Assembly (NCBI GenBank): GCA_000702525.1
Contig: JNIN01000001.1
Span: 1,570,001-1,617,500, forward strand
Source: Lachnospiraceae bacterium AC2012
GTDB taxonomy: Bacteria; Bacillota; Clostridia; Lachnospirales; Lachnospiraceae
Direction of reading: 5' to 3'
Length of the DNA stretch: 47,500 nt
How positions within the stretch are numbered: position 1 is the stretch's first letter; each line of letters opens with the position of its first letter. The notes under the pieces are model-generated. The model saw only the letters and a program-made list of their open reading frames with translations, was not told the DNA's origin and did not search any database. Positions 16,905 through 25,159 of the stretch are shown here, one piece after another. A program made the position numbers and the translations under genes.

Positions 16905-19061
16905 CTATGCCATCAAATCCGTTCTTTCTTTACTTTCATCGATGATTCTGTTTAGTCTCTTACATGGTATGCTGACTACCAATCCGATAAACAATGCTAC
17001 GCCGATATATACGCAAAGTGCTAATAAATCGTAAACGTAAGCATTTCCATAGATTCCTGCCACGCACTGTCTCGCCGCATCAATCGAATAGGCAAACGGC
17101 ATATAGTGGTACAGAATCTGGTATACCCTTGGCAGAACTTCAATTGGAAATGTTCCGCCGGAGCCCGCAACCTGAATAACCATAAGCACAACGGCTGCGC
17201 CCTCACCTACTGCTTCGAACGCATAGGTCAAAGCATACATAAGAAGCGTGTAGGAAAAGCTCGTAAGCGCCATTGCCAGATAGAATAACAATGGGTGCTC
17301 ACATTGAATCTTCACATATAATAGTGCACCAAGCACGGTAATCAGTGTCTGAATCTGCCCCACTACAAAGAAGAACAGATAACGACCAAAGAATTCCTGA
17401 TAGGTGTAGAGCTTCTTCACGCCCTCTATATGCTTCACCTTCGTGTGCACGATCGCAATCAGAATAACCGCACCTACCCAGATGGAAAGCACTACATAGA
17501 ATGGCGCCATCGCGGAACCATTATTTTCCACCGCATAGATGGCTTCTGTATTCACATCCACCGGGCTGGAAATGAAATCGGAGATCACTTCCGGATCTGT
17601 CTCCAGCAACTTCATCAGCATCGCATACTGATCATTACTATCCAGATTTTCCATGTCGGAAATCAATTTCTCGAGCTGCGTCTGCATTTCCTCGATTTGT
17701 GCCTTGGACTTCTCCAGGTTATCCTTGCCAAGCGCCATCATATCCGGATAACTATTTAAAATCGCAGCCACGCCTTGGATGCTGTTTCCGGAATATTCCA
17801 CCAGACTCTCCACTTCAATCAACGAACTCTGTACGCTCGTCATGGTATTGGTAAGCTGTGGTTTGATCACCTCCGTATATAGATTGGAGAGCGTTTCCAA
17901 CTCCGACTTACATTTTGTGATGTCGCTCTTTACGGTTTCCAATATGGCGTCCAGATCTTCCGCCGTTTTGGAAGATGCATCCTTGAGTCCGTCCAGATCT
18001 GTCTTCAACTGTTCCAAATCGGCATCCACCGTGTCTGCCTGTGCACTGACTTCCGGATGATTCGTAAGATAGGTATTAATTGCTTCATTATCTCTTACAT
18101 CCGAGAAATTCGACTGGATCCTCGTAACAAGGTCTTTCAGGCCGTCCGCCTGCGCTGTCGTCAGGTCAGATACATTTCCATTCGAACCGGCATACGTATC
18201 GAGCGTACTGTTTAACGTATCCAGGCTGCCCTGCAACTGATTCAGACTCGCCGTCACCATATCCGATGTCGAGCTCACCGTACTCTGTGTGGAATTTGTT
18301 GCTGACTGCGCAGAATTTGTAATCGACTGCGCGGAATCCATCATCGTATTCAACTGATTACTTACTTCTGCCGTCGCATCCATAAGACTATTCGTGGTAT
18401 CAATAATACTGATATAAGAATCCAGAAGTGTGATACTCGTTGTCAAATCCTGGTCCATCTGCTGCAGCTTCGTAAGTGCCGCCCCCGTCAGATTGCCCTG
18501 TGCATCCACCTCACTGATATAGGTGCTTACTTCGAGGATGCCGGAAGCCAGCGTACTTACAAACGCACTATTTACTTCTTCCTGCACCGTCGTCTTTACC
18601 TTCGACGTAATCTTTGGTGCAATGGCATTGATTTTCTCATTCTCATAATAGGAAATCTTTGGATGTGTCACATCGCCACCGATAAAACTGATCAAATCCG
18701 CAGAGAAAGACTCATCAATCACCAGACAGGCATAATAATCGCCCGATTTTACGCCTTCAACAGCCTCTTCCGTCGTATCCGTAAACACCCAGTTAATCGA
18801 ATCATTTTCCTTTAAGTTTTTAATAATCATATCGCCGACATTGAATTCAATACCATCCAAGTCGGAACCCTTATCCGCTGTCGCAACCGCGACACTTAAG
18901 TTCCCCGTCGATTCTGAACCATAGGGATCCCAGTTCGACAGGATATTAAACCATGCATAAAGCGATGGGATTACAGATAAACCAATAATCACAACAACCG
19001 CTACTACATTCGTGCTAAGACGCTTCGCATCGGAAATAAATATTCTAAGGATATTAAGCAT
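16905..19061 (-). CDS. YhgE/Pip-family membrane protein (second of a pair)
   Basis: A 718-residue protein of the YhgE/Pip (phage infection protein) family. It has one N-terminal helix followed by the hallmark SLYAWFNILSNWDPYG, a very long outside domain (about 50-500) that is mostly predicted coiled coil rich in Ser, Thr, Asp and Gln, and five C-terminal helices including LMVIQVAGSGGTFPIEVLP. Related proteins include the L. lactis phage receptor Pip and EsaA of type VII secretion. The upstream 15 residues of the longest frame are dropped because AGGAGG lies nine bases before this ATG. It overlaps the previous gene by 8 bp. Its role here (envelope scaffold, export, or phage adsorption) is not decided by the sequence. 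Confidence 0.88.
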   Translation of the reverse strand: MLNILRIFISDAKRLSTNVVAVVVIIGLSVIPSLYAWFNILSNWDPYGSESTGNLSVAVATADKGSDLDGIEFNVGDMIIKNLKENDSINWVFTDTTEEAVEGVKSGDYYACLVIDESFSADLISFIGGDVTHPKISYYENEKINAIAPKITSKVKTTVQEEVNSAFVSTLASGILEVSTYISEVDAQGNLTGAALTKLQQMDQDLTTSITLLDSYISIIDTTNSLMDATAEVSNQLNTMMDSAQSITNSAQSATNSTQSTVSSTSDMVTASLNQLQGSLDTLNSTLDTYAGSNGNVSDLTTAQADGLKDLVTRIQSNFSDVRDNEAINTYLTNHPEVSAQADTVDADLEQLKTDLDGLKDASSKTAEDLDAILETVKSDITKCKSELETLSNLYTEVIKPQLTNTMTSVQSSLIEVESLVEYSGNSIQGVAAILNSYPDMMALGKDNLEKSKAQIEEMQTQLEKLISDMENLDSNDQYAMLMKLLETDPEVISDFISSPVDVNTEAIYAVENNGSAMAPFYVVLSIWVGAVILIAIVHTKVKHIEGVKKLYTYQEFFGRYLFFFVVGQIQTLITVLGALLYVKIQCEHPLLFYLAMALTSFSYTLLMYALTYAFEAVGEGAAVVLMVIQVAGSGGTFPIEVLPRVYQILYHYMPFAYSIDAARQCVAGIYGNAYVYDLLALCVYIGVALFIGLVVSIPCKRLNRIIDESKERTDLMA

Positions 19062-19545
19062 TGTCCTTGTCCTCCTTCCTACGCTCCGCAATCTTGTCCT
19101 GCGCAACCTGCTTCAGATTGTCTACCTTTGTCTCGATAATATCGACAACCTCCTGCTTCTTCTCTTCAATGTGATTGTCAATCGCATCAATCTTGTCCGC
19201 AGCCTGATCACCCGACTCCACAATTCGTCCGCCAATCAGAGAATTTGGATCCGCATCTTCCTTCGCTTCTGGATCAAATTCTAAGATTCTCTCCTGCATT
19301 TTATAATCTGTAAACTCAATATACATCAGATAGAATGCAATCCCAAAGAGAGAGACAATCCATAAAATCAGGAAAATCAGCTTCGAACTCTCCGTTATAA
19401 AACTCACAATCAGGAAAATCATCGGCAGGAAAATATTCACCTTCAAACCAACGCGGATACGTTTCTGATTTCTCTCATGCGCATCCTGCTCATATTTTCG
19501 ATACTTCTCATAGATTTCCTGATATTTCTTCTCATCCATTTCCAT
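19054..19545 (-). CDS. Small membrane protein with coiled-coil tail, between two YhgE genes
   Basis: A 163-residue protein I do not recognise. A charged N-terminal helix (residues 1-30) precedes two adjacent transmembrane segments (about 33-50 and 54-76, with VNIFLPMIFLIVSFI). The C-terminal half is an acidic then coiled-coil-like region (EEKKQEVVDIIETKVDNLKQ) probably in the cytoplasm. The gene lies 13 bases after one YhgE gene and overlaps the other by 8 bp, so the three genes are probably made and assembled together. It may be a cytoplasmic adaptor for the two large membrane proteins; that is inference. The start has GGAGGG eight bases upstream. Confidence 0.75.
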   Translation of the reverse strand: MEMDEKKYQEIYEKYRKYEQDAHERNQKRIRVGLKVNIFLPMIFLIVSFITESSKLIFLILWIVSLFGIAFYLMYIEFTDYKMQERILEFDPEAKEDADPNSLIGGRIVESGDQAADKIDAIDNHIEEKKQEVVDIIETKVDNLKQVAQDKIAERRKEDKDNA

Positions 19546-19558
19546 CTATGTCTCCCTC

Positions 19559-21685
19559 CTACATCATCTCGGTATCTTCCATTCGCTTCTCCATGAAATG
19601 ATTCAGCTCAGCAAATGGGATACGAAGCAATAAACCAATACAAAGTCCAACTACGAGGAACACACATAATTCCACCAGATAAATCACAAAATTATAATCA
19701 TACATTCCTGCTATACACTCTCTCATCGCATTGATTGCATAAGGGAATGGGAAGAATTTATATACTCTCTGGAAGAATTCCGGTAACAATTCGATCGGAT
19801 ACGTTCCGGAAGAGCCCGCAATCTGAATAACTACAATTACGACGGCTGCTGCCTTACCGACATCGCCAAACGTTACCACCAAAGAATAAATCAAAAGATT
19901 AAATACGGTACTTGCAATAGCAGATGCCAACCAGAAATACAGAGGATGCACACACTGCACATGTAAAAGACAGATATCCCCAAGGACTGTAATCAACGTC
20001 TGTAACTGTCCCAAAGCAAAGAACAATAAAAATCTTCCGAAATACATCTGCACATCATTTGCTTCCGGATGACTTGCTTTATTCGGACGAACCTTAATAA
20101 TAGCTGTTAAAATCAAGCAACCAACCCAGATCGCAAGTGTTGTATAGAATGGAGTCACTGCAGAACCATAATTTTCAACTGGATACACTGCCGTTGTCTC
20201 AATCTCCACCGGTTCTGAGAAAAATTCTCCATAAATCTCCGGATCTCCAGACAAGGTCTCCATCAAAACTTCCACTTTATCACTATCCGCCGCTGCATTT
20301 ACTTTATCAATCGTTGTAGTCAAGCGGTCTGACAGAAGTTCCAGTGCTTCGCTCGTCTTCTCTAAACTGGTATCTGTAGCCGATGCTGTCACTTGTAGCG
20401 CGCCGAATACATTTCCCATACCAGCAAGCGTGGAACTCATACTGTTCATCACATTTCCTGCATCTGTCAGAATCTGTTCCAAATTGTCGACGCACTGATC
20501 CACCTGCGGTGTCAGTGTATTATTGAACTGATTTTGTACGCTCTGCATCTGCGTAATCGCACTCTGCAGATTGGTTGCCGCATTCGCACGTGCCTGTTCT
20601 GCATCCACCGTTGCATTCATAGCACTTATCGAATCCAGTGTTCCTTCAACGGAAGTCATCACGGACTGCATGGAGGAAACCGTAGACTCGATATTTTCAT
20701 TCTCAGAAGAACTTGCAACCGACGACGCAAGATCCGACAAATCCTTGTTAATAGCGGCGATATCGTCATTGCAGTTTTCTACAGCCGACTGCATCGCAGC
20801 GATATCTTCCTTCGTCGCTGCGGAATTCAACTGATCCACCACACTCTGTATCGTCGACTGCATCGATGTCATCGTCGCATTCACCTGTGCCTGATACGTA
20901 TCCAATGTCACCTCTGTCGATTCCAAAGAATTCTTTGCATTCTCCAAATCGTTCGCACTCTGGTTGGACTTCTCCTGCATCGTGCTCACATCATCCTTCG
21001 CGGATGTCGCCGCAGAGGAAAGGATCGCATTTCCCTGAATCGCAACATCAATCATCTTTTGATAGGATTCGATATCACTATTTAATGTCTCCAGCTTCTC
21101 AAGCAGCCCATCGACACCGCCGTCCTCTTCAATATCCGTTGACAGATCATTTGCACCCGCAAACACGGTTTCCGTCATAACCTTTATGAATTCTTCATTG
21201 ATATTTGACTGAATGGTTTCAACTACAGTATCCGTAATCTTATTTGCCACAGCGTTCTTCTTCTGATTCTGATAAAAAACCAGCGATGGTTTCTCGACAT
21301 CCTCCAGAAAGATGTTATACATGTTATATGTAAAATCCTCGGAAATGACTACGGCGCCGTAATATTTCCCGGAAGTTACTCCATCAACGGCATCCTCTTC
21401 GGAATCAACAAACTGCCAATCGATCTTGTCATTTTCGTGAAGACTCTCTATGACAGAATCCCCTGTATTATGGTAGTTCCCATCTTCATCCGTATATCCT
21501 TGATCCAGCGATACCGCTGCCACTTTCAGATTTCCTGTATTTCCATAGGGATCCCAATTCGAATAGATATTACACCATGCGTACAGTGCCGGCAGAAAAC
21601 AAATGCCGATTATAATGACCAGTGCGAAAAAATTCTTAAAAATATTTTTCACATCCGTATAAAATATTTTTTTGATCTGCTTCAT
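19559..21685 (-). CDS. YhgE/Pip-family membrane protein (first of a pair)
   Basis: A 708-residue paralogue of the downstream YhgE-like protein. The N-terminal helix and the segment LPALYAWCNIYSNWDPYG match it closely, as do the C-terminal helices with IQIAGSSGTYPIELLPEFFQ. The outside domain (about 50-520) is predicted coiled coil with many Ser, Ala, Asp, Gln and Asn and no obvious enzymatic motif. The two proteins thus have conserved ends and diverged middles, as expected from an old tandem duplication with changing surface parts. It is the first gene of the three-gene cluster; a TATAAT-like element lies near 21733-21738. Functions such as phage receptor or secretion accessory are known for the family, but not for this protein. 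Confidence 0.88.
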   Translation of the reverse strand: MKQIKKIFYTDVKNIFKNFFALVIIIGICFLPALYAWCNIYSNWDPYGNTGNLKVAAVSLDQGYTDEDGNYHNTGDSVIESLHENDKIDWQFVDSEEDAVDGVTSGKYYGAVVISEDFTYNMYNIFLEDVEKPSLVFYQNQKKNAVANKITDTVVETIQSNINEEFIKVMTETVFAGANDLSTDIEEDGGVDGLLEKLETLNSDIESYQKMIDVAIQGNAILSSAATSAKDDVSTMQEKSNQSANDLENAKNSLESTEVTLDTYQAQVNATMTSMQSTIQSVVDQLNSAATKEDIAAMQSAVENCNDDIAAINKDLSDLASSVASSSENENIESTVSSMQSVMTSVEGTLDSISAMNATVDAEQARANAATNLQSAITQMQSVQNQFNNTLTPQVDQCVDNLEQILTDAGNVMNSMSSTLAGMGNVFGALQVTASATDTSLEKTSEALELLSDRLTTTIDKVNAAADSDKVEVLMETLSGDPEIYGEFFSEPVEIETTAVYPVENYGSAVTPFYTTLAIWVGCLILTAIIKVRPNKASHPEANDVQMYFGRFLLFFALGQLQTLITVLGDICLLHVQCVHPLYFWLASAIASTVFNLLIYSLVVTFGDVGKAAAVVIVVIQIAGSSGTYPIELLPEFFQRVYKFFPFPYAINAMRECIAGMYDYNFVIYLVELCVFLVVGLCIGLLLRIPFAELNHFMEKRMEDTEMM

Positions 21686-21803
21686 TTTATTCTTTCCTCA
21701 TCATAACTCATTACAATGCAATTATTATAAAACAACCAACTCCGGTATCCTATATACAGATTCTAACACTTGTAGCCAAACGGCCTGTCAAATCCATGCA
21801 AAG

Positions 21804-21840
21804 AAAAAAGTAGAGAACGGTTTCCCATTCCCTACTTTTG
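21804..21840 (-). terminator. Intrinsic terminator of the GGDEF gene
   Basis: The inverted repeat AAAAGTAG/CTACTTTT with an inner GAA/TTC pair begins two bases after the diguanylate cyclase stop codon. The A/T-rich flanks give a U-tract on the minus strand. Confidence 0.8.
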
Positions 21841-21841
21841 C

Positions 21842-23476
21842 TTACTCATTATTCTCTTCTTTTAACACCGTCTCTTCGTTAATATAACCAAGACGGATGC
21901 CATTTCTTGATTCTTCCTTCACACGATACAGCATCAAATCTGCCTGGTGCAAATAATCAAATAATCTTGCCACATCATCCGGAACGCCCCAGCAGATACC
22001 CTGTGAAATTGTCACCTGATCTGCTACCAGTGAATACGCATGGTTGATGGCCTTCTCTTCTACGCGTCGCTTCAACTCCGCAGCCATATCCAGCACTTCA
22101 TGTTCCGTATAGCCTTCATATACAATGACGAATTCATCGCCTCCATAACGAGCACAGAAGATTCCGCCATACGCCTTCAGCGACTTTATAATATCCGCAA
22201 CCTCCTTGATACAACGGTCACCCGCCTGATGACCATAGTTATCGTTGTATTGCTTGAAATAATCGATATCCAGAATCTCAACCGCCAGTGGCGTCTTCTT
22301 ACGATAGGCATTTTCAAATGCATCATCCGCGTAGTCATTTAACTTAAAACGGTTATTCATACCGGTAAGCGCATCTGTCTCCGATCTGCGATGCAATACC
22401 TGATTCTCACGCTCCACCTCTTTATTGATTAGCGCGAGATCATTGAGACTGTTTCGCATCATAATCATACTTGTAATCATCATGCGATTCTCGCGTTCTA
22501 AGAGCTCTGATAATTCAAAGAAATGTACCGCATCCTTCTGATACAAATCATTTCTTTCCATCTTACGATAATAGAGCAAACGAAGCGTCAACAGCTTCTG
22601 TTCTAAGTATTTCACTGTCGTTTTCTTCGTTATCTCCTCGACTTCATCCAGCAAGTGTTCGAACTCTTTGTAACGTGATATTTCCAACAGCATATTCAAA
22701 TAGTCATAAAAATCATCAAAGGTATCCATGATTGCAACTTCATGACATCCGATTTCATCGATTTTTTGAATCATCTCATCACGATGCACTTCATCATGAC
22801 TCAGATTACAAAAACGAGCCAAAAGACAATATACCGGCAACTTACTTGTCTCCTGAATCTGCTCAAGACATTCATTCTTCAATTTTCGGAGATATTCCTC
22901 TGCCTTACCGATTTCACCAATGCATAAATACGCCTTGGCAATATCCAGATACACAACCGTAAGGCTCTCGGCGTACCCCGGCATATCTTCATGTCCGCGA
23001 AGATATTCAAATCCGCGATTCGCATGATGGATGGCCTTTTGATACTCTTCGATATTCAAGTAAAGGGTTGCTATATTCATATGAACCACCCACTCAAAAT
23101 CCAGCAGGTGATGCTGATGGCAAATAGAAATTGCCTTGATATAATAATCCATGGCAAACGGTGCATTTCCACGGTTTAAAGACATAATGCCAAGCATATT
23201 ATTCGCTTGCGCTACCAGTCCCCATTCGCCCGCTCTCTCCAATGGCGGCAGGCAGGATATCATCTCGCGATAGAATTCCCTCATCTCATTGGTCAGATAA
23301 TAAGCCTCTCCTCGAGAGAAGCATGCAAACCCAATAAGTCCGTCATCTTTGATTTTCCGTCCATATTCTTCTAGTTCATTACAGCACTTAATGGTTGTTT
23401 CTGTATCTACACCACGATTTTCATATACAGTGCGAATCCAGTTTTGCACCTCTGTGCGATATAGGCTGATATCCAT
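21842..23476 (-). CDS. Diguanylate cyclase with N-terminal TPR sensor region
   Basis: A 544-residue cytoplasmic protein that would make cyclic di-GMP from two GTP. Residues 1-330 are helical repeats of TPR type (for example NMLGIMSLNRGNAPFAMDYY and LYLNIEEYQKAIHHANRGF), followed by a short coiled-coil linker. The GGDEF domain starts at TDALTGMNNR (367-376) and has the nucleotide-binding DIDYFKQYNDNYGH (403-416) and an intact active-site GGDEF at 445-449. The RxxD inhibitory site that should lie just before it is replaced by YGGI, so product feedback at that site is not expected. No membrane helix is present, so an intracellular protein or peptide is the likely signal. It lies 19 bases after rsmA, and a terminator follows it. 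Confidence 0.92.
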   Translation of the reverse strand: MDISLYRTEVQNWIRTVYENRGVDTETTIKCCNELEEYGRKIKDDGLIGFACFSRGEAYYLTNEMREFYREMISCLPPLERAGEWGLVAQANNMLGIMSLNRGNAPFAMDYYIKAISICHQHHLLDFEWVVHMNIATLYLNIEEYQKAIHHANRGFEYLRGHEDMPGYAESLTVVYLDIAKAYLCIGEIGKAEEYLRKLKNECLEQIQETSKLPVYCLLARFCNLSHDEVHRDEMIQKIDEIGCHEVAIMDTFDDFYDYLNMLLEISRYKEFEHLLDEVEEITKKTTVKYLEQKLLTLRLLYYRKMERNDLYQKDAVHFFELSELLERENRMMITSMIMMRNSLNDLALINKEVERENQVLHRRSETDALTGMNNRFKLNDYADDAFENAYRKKTPLAVEILDIDYFKQYNDNYGHQAGDRCIKEVADIIKSLKAYGGIFCARYGGDEFVIVYEGYTEHEVLDMAAELKRRVEEKAINHAYSLVADQVTISQGICWGVPDDVARLFDYLHQADLMLYRVKEESRNGIRLGYINEETVLKEENNE

Positions 23477-23495
23477 GATAAAATCCCCCTACCAT

Positions 23496-24365
23496 TTAAG
23501 AAATCTTTTGTTTCAAAATCTTACTTAAATCTGCAAATTCTTGAAGTGTTAATGTCTCCCCACGAACTGTTAACGGATAACCCGCTTCTTCAATCGCTTC
23601 TTGAATTGCTTCTTTGCTAATAGGTATACCACTGCCATTCTTCAGTCCATTCGCTAATGTCTTTCGGCGTTGATTAAATGATGCGCGTATTACGCGGAAC
23701 ATAAATTTCGGATCATCAGTATCCACTGGCGGTTCCTCATGGAACTTCATACGAATAACCGCACTTGCCACCTTTGGCTGCGGGATAAAACAGTGTGGTG
23801 GTGCCATCACTACGATCTCCGGCTCAGAATAATACTGCACAGCCAATGATAATGCGCCGTAGTCCTTGCTTCCAGGGCCCGCCTGCATACGCTCTGCAAC
23901 TTCCTTCTGTACCATAACCGTGATACTCTCGATCGGAAGATTACTCTCAAACAACTGCATCAAAATTGGAGTTGTAATATAGTATGGAAGATTCGCAACG
24001 ACCTTGATTGGTCGTCCCTGATTCTTCTCCTTAGCAACCGTTTCCAAATCCAGCTTTAATACATCTTCATTCACAACGGTAACATTATCATATGCACTCA
24101 ATGTATCCTCGAGAATCGGAATCAGATTGCTATCAATCTCGACAGCCATAACTTCACCCGCGCGTTCACAGAGAAACTGTGTCATAGAACCGATACCCGG
24201 TCCGATTTCCAATACAAAATCATCCTTTGTAATCTCTGCCGCGTCCATAATTCCATTCAAAACATCCTCATCAATCAGGAAGTTCTGACCGAATTTCTTC
24301 TGAAATTTAAAACCATATTTTTCCAGTACGGCAATCGTACTTATTGGATTTCCAAGTGTTGCCAT
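23496..24365 (-). CDS. rsmA: 16S rRNA dimethyladenosine transferase (A1518/A1519)
   Basis: A 289-residue SAM-dependent enzyme that dimethylates two adjacent adenosines in the 3' hairpin of 16S rRNA late in 30S assembly; loss gives kasugamycin resistance. It has the family start (KKFGQNFLID), the SAM loop EIGPGIGSMT, the acidic VEIDSNL and the catalytic NLPYYITTPI. The C-terminal helical domain with FNQRRKTLANGLK is complete. The order metG-tatD-rsmA is conserved in Firmicutes, where an rnmV gene often intervenes; here rsmA directly follows tatD with a 2-base gap, so rnmV is absent from this spot. Confidence 0.96.
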   Translation of the reverse strand: MATLGNPISTIAVLEKYGFKFQKKFGQNFLIDEDVLNGIMDAAEITKDDFVLEIGPGIGSMTQFLCERAGEVMAVEIDSNLIPILEDTLSAYDNVTVVNEDVLKLDLETVAKEKNQGRPIKVVANLPYYITTPILMQLFESNLPIESITVMVQKEVAERMQAGPGSKDYGALSLAVQYYSEPEIVVMAPPHCFIPQPKVASAVIRMKFHEEPPVDTDDPKFMFRVIRASFNQRRKTLANGLKNGSGIPISKEAIQEAIEEAGYPLTVRGETLTLQEFADLSKILKQKIS

Positions 24366-24367
24366 CT

Positions 24368-25159
24368 TTACTCCTCTCGGGGTGCTTCTACACCGAACAA
24401 TCTACATGCATTGTCCCATGTGATATCTTCAACTTCTTTTGTAGAGATTCCCTTAATTTCTGCAATCTTCTCTACGATATACGGAATCATCATCGAGTCA
24501 TTACGTCTTCCTCGAAATGGTTCCGGTGCCATATATGGGCAGTCTGTCTCTAACAGAATGCGATCCATCGGTATTGCTTCCACTGTCTCTTGAAGCTTTC
24601 GACCGTTTTTAAATGTTACTACACCGCCAACACCGATATAGTAACCTAGCTTTACATATTCTTTTGCCTGCTCGGCAGAATAACTATAACAATGAATCAC
24701 AGCGCGCGTACCAAGCTTTGCCGCAGATTTCATCATCTCCATCGTCTTTGCCGCAGCATCACGACTATGAATAATCACCGGCAAATCCACCTGCCTTGCA
24801 AGTTCTAACTGGCGTTCAAACCAATAGACCTGTTTCTCCTGCACCGCTGGATCCTTGTCCCAATAATAGTCTAAACCGATTTCACCTATTGCTACAACAT
24901 CTTTTTCAGATTTTGCAGCATTTTCTAACCAAAGCATCTCATCCTCATTCAAATCTTCGATTTCACTTGGATGAACGCCTACGGCAGCATACATAAAATC
25001 GTATTGTTTTGCAAGTTCCACACTGGCACGTGTCGTTTCCATCGTTGAACCTACATTTATTATACGCCCTATTCTATTTTCTTTCATACTTGAAAGAAGT
25101 TCGATGCGGTCTGCATCGAACTTCTTATCCTCATAATGAGCATGTGTTTCAAAAATCAT
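24368..25159 (-). CDS. tatD: TatD-family metal-dependent DNase
   Basis: A 263-residue TIM-barrel hydrolase of the TatD/YcfH family. Metal ligands appear in THAHYED near the start, EIGLDYYW, HSRD and the final ETDCPYMAPEP. Members are 3'-5' DNases involved in repair, and some also act as D-aminoacyl-tRNA deacylases. The ATG used here overlaps the metG stop codon by one base (TAATG) with GGAG eight bases upstream; a TTG two codons earlier is possible but less likely. The tight coupling to metG and the two-base gap before rsmA make a metG-tatD-rsmA operon. Confidence 0.94.
   Translation of the reverse strand: MIFETHAHYEDKKFDADRIELLSSMKENRIGRIINVGSTMETTRASVELAKQYDFMYAAVGVHPSEIEDLNEDEMLWLENAAKSEKDVVAIGEIGLDYYWDKDPAVQEKQVYWFERQLELARQVDLPVIIHSRDAAAKTMEMMKSAAKLGTRAVIHCYSYSAEQAKEYVKLGYYIGVGGVVTFKNGRKLQETVEAIPMDRILLETDCPYMAPEPFRGRRNDSMMIPYIVEKIAEIKGISTKEVEDITWDNACRLFGVEAPREE

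Noticed and set aside
16905-21685. A type VII secretion locus around the YhgE/EsaA-like genes.
   Set aside because: No WXG100, EssC, EssB or EsaB-like gene is in the surroundings, so only the membrane family is supported.
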